A stretch of DNA of 6,156 bases, from contig JAJNQF010000430.1 in NCBI GenBank assembly GCA_021154945.1, positions 1 through 6,156 of the forward strand, written 5' to 3'. Every line of letters begins with the position of its first letter. Positions within the stretch are counted from its first letter, which is position 1. Below the pieces are notes generated by a model, which saw only the letters and a program-made list of their open reading frames with translations, made no database searches and was not told the origin of the DNA. The stretch comes from Sphingomonas sp. GTDB taxonomy: Bacteria > Pseudomonadota > Alphaproteobacteria > Sphingomonadales > Sphingomonadaceae. This document shows positions 5,345 through 6,156 of this stretch, piece by piece. The position numbers and the translations under genes are program-made.

Positions 5345-6156
5345 GTGACGATTTTGCGACAGCCGACGCGGGCGGGGGTACGGGACGCCGCGGAAAAGAT
5401 CGCGCGGGTCTTGCCGCCAACGCCGCTTTTTATTAGTGAAATCAAAGGCGTAACGGTCGCGTTCAAGGCCGAGTCGTTGCAACCAATCGGCGCGTTCAAG
5501 ATTCGCGGTGCGTGGCATCGGCTCACCGCCCTGGACGACGCAGCGCGAAAAAAAGGTGTCGTCGCATTTTCCTCGGGCAATCACGCGCAGGGGGTGGCCT
5601 GGGCGGCGAAGCGGCTCGGAATGGCGGCAACGATCGTGATGCCGTCGGATGCGCCACGGCTGAAGCGCGAATCGACGCTGGCACTGGGCGCGGAAGTGGT
5701 GACTTACGACCGCGCCACCGAAAGCCGCGAGGTGATCGCTGCCGGACTGGCGGAAGCACGGGGTGCGACACTGGTGCCGAGCTTCGACGATCCGTGGATC
5801 ATCGAAGGGCAGGGCAGCGCGGGCATCGAGGCGGCTGCACAGATGGCGGCACTGGGCTTGGGCGTGCCGAGCCGCGTGATAATCCCGTGCGGCGGTGGCG
5901 GCCTGTCGGCCGGTATCGCGCTGGCCTTGAAGGACAGCGCGATCACCGTCGTCGAGCCCGAAGGCTGGGACGACATGCGCCGCTCGCTCGAGGCCTCCTG
6001 GATCGAACCGGTCGGCCCCAACCCGCCGCCGACCGCGTGCGATTCGCTCCAGACGTTGCGCGTGTCGCCGCTGACCTTCGACGTCCTATCCCGCCGCGAC
6101 GCGACCGGCGTGGCGGTCACTGAACCGGAAATCGCCGCGGCCCAGCGCTGGGCCGC
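5345..6156 (+). CDS. Threonine/serine dehydratase-family PLP enzyme (partial, 3' end missing)
   Basis: The first 270 codons of a fold-type-II PLP enzyme, cut by the window end; full-length relatives are about 310-330 residues. Visible motifs are the PLP-binding Lys52 in QPIGAFKIRGA, SSGNHAQG at 76-83 (PLP ring/substrate loop), GQGS at 155-158 where many relatives have GQGT, and the phosphate-binding GGGGLSAG at 183-190. This is the order seen in catabolic threonine/serine ammonia-lyases and serine racemases, which release 2-oxobutyrate or pyruvate plus ammonia, or interconvert serine enantiomers. Whether a C-terminal ACT regulatory domain follows is outside the window. The start is GTG at 5345, set by AGGAG 7 nt upstream. 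The reading frame has no stop through 6156. It is transcribed away from the decarboxylase gene; a metabolic link between them is not obvious. Fold-type II and family are secure; dehydratase versus racemase is open. Confidence 0.9.
   Translation, partial: MTILRQPTRAGVRDAAEKIARVLPPTPLFISEIKGVTVAFKAESLQPIGAFKIRGAWHRLTALDDAARKKGVVAFSSGNHAQGVAWAAKRLGMAATIVMPSDAPRLKRESTLALGAEVVTYDRATESREVIAAGLAEARGATLVPSFDDPWIIEGQGSAGIEAAAQMAALGLGVPSRVIIPCGGGGLSAGIALALKDSAITVVEPEGWDDMRRSLEASWIEPVGPNPPPTACDSLQTLRVSPLTFDVLSRRDATGVAVTEPEIAAAQRWA

Noticed and set aside
5512..6123. A 203-residue plus-strand frame inside the dehydratase gene
   Set aside because: It is Arg/Gly-rich and low in complexity; the overlapping frame from 5345 carries all the PLP-enzyme motifs.

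Overview
The window is about 64% GC by eye, with dense genes, Sphingomonas-like proteins and short G+C-rich palindromes between genes. I read it as a chromosomal piece of an alphaproteobacterium, most likely Sphingomonas in the strict sense. This assignment is an inference from protein style and gene content; there is no rRNA or other marker gene in the window.

Layout, left to right: (1) a short non-coding stretch with a GC-rich hairpin repeat (37-64). (2) A plus-strand HAD-superfamily phosphatase (128-790). It converges on a minus-strand block holding a 59-residue acidic small protein (803-982), an exported alpha/beta-hydrolase esterase (1052-2056) and a four-helix MAPEG membrane protein (2132-2557). 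(3) A 204-bp gap holding a terminator-like hairpin pressed against the MAPEG start codon and a pair of inverted REP-like palindromes (2626-2748). (4) A minus-strand polyamine pair: an alanine-racemase-fold ornithine decarboxylase (3972-5207) upstream of a deoxyhypusine-synthase-like protein (2762-3823), with a second REP-like pair (3841-3942) between them. (5) A 137-bp divergent intergenic region (5208-5344). (6) A plus-strand fold-type-II PLP enzyme of the threonine/serine dehydratase family (5345 onward), cut off by the window end.

The central story is the polyamine pair. Ornithine decarboxylase makes putrescine. The deoxyhypusine-synthase homologue, in a bacterium expected to lack eIF5A, most plausibly joins two putrescines into sym-homospermidine. 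This fits the established chemotaxonomy in which homospermidine is the main polyamine of Sphingomonas sensu stricto.

The most interesting signal that genes do not explain is the decarboxylase leader. An 11-bp helix buries the GGAGG ribosome-binding site, encloses at least one smaller hairpin, and sits directly against a second upstream hairpin. The single imperfect position pairs as G-U only in the decarboxylase transcript. This looks like a cis-regulatory RNA, possibly the alphaproteobacterial speF leader or something new. A second case of the same idea is the MAPEG gene, whose Shine-Dalgarno lies in the 3' arm of a hairpin followed by five U residues.
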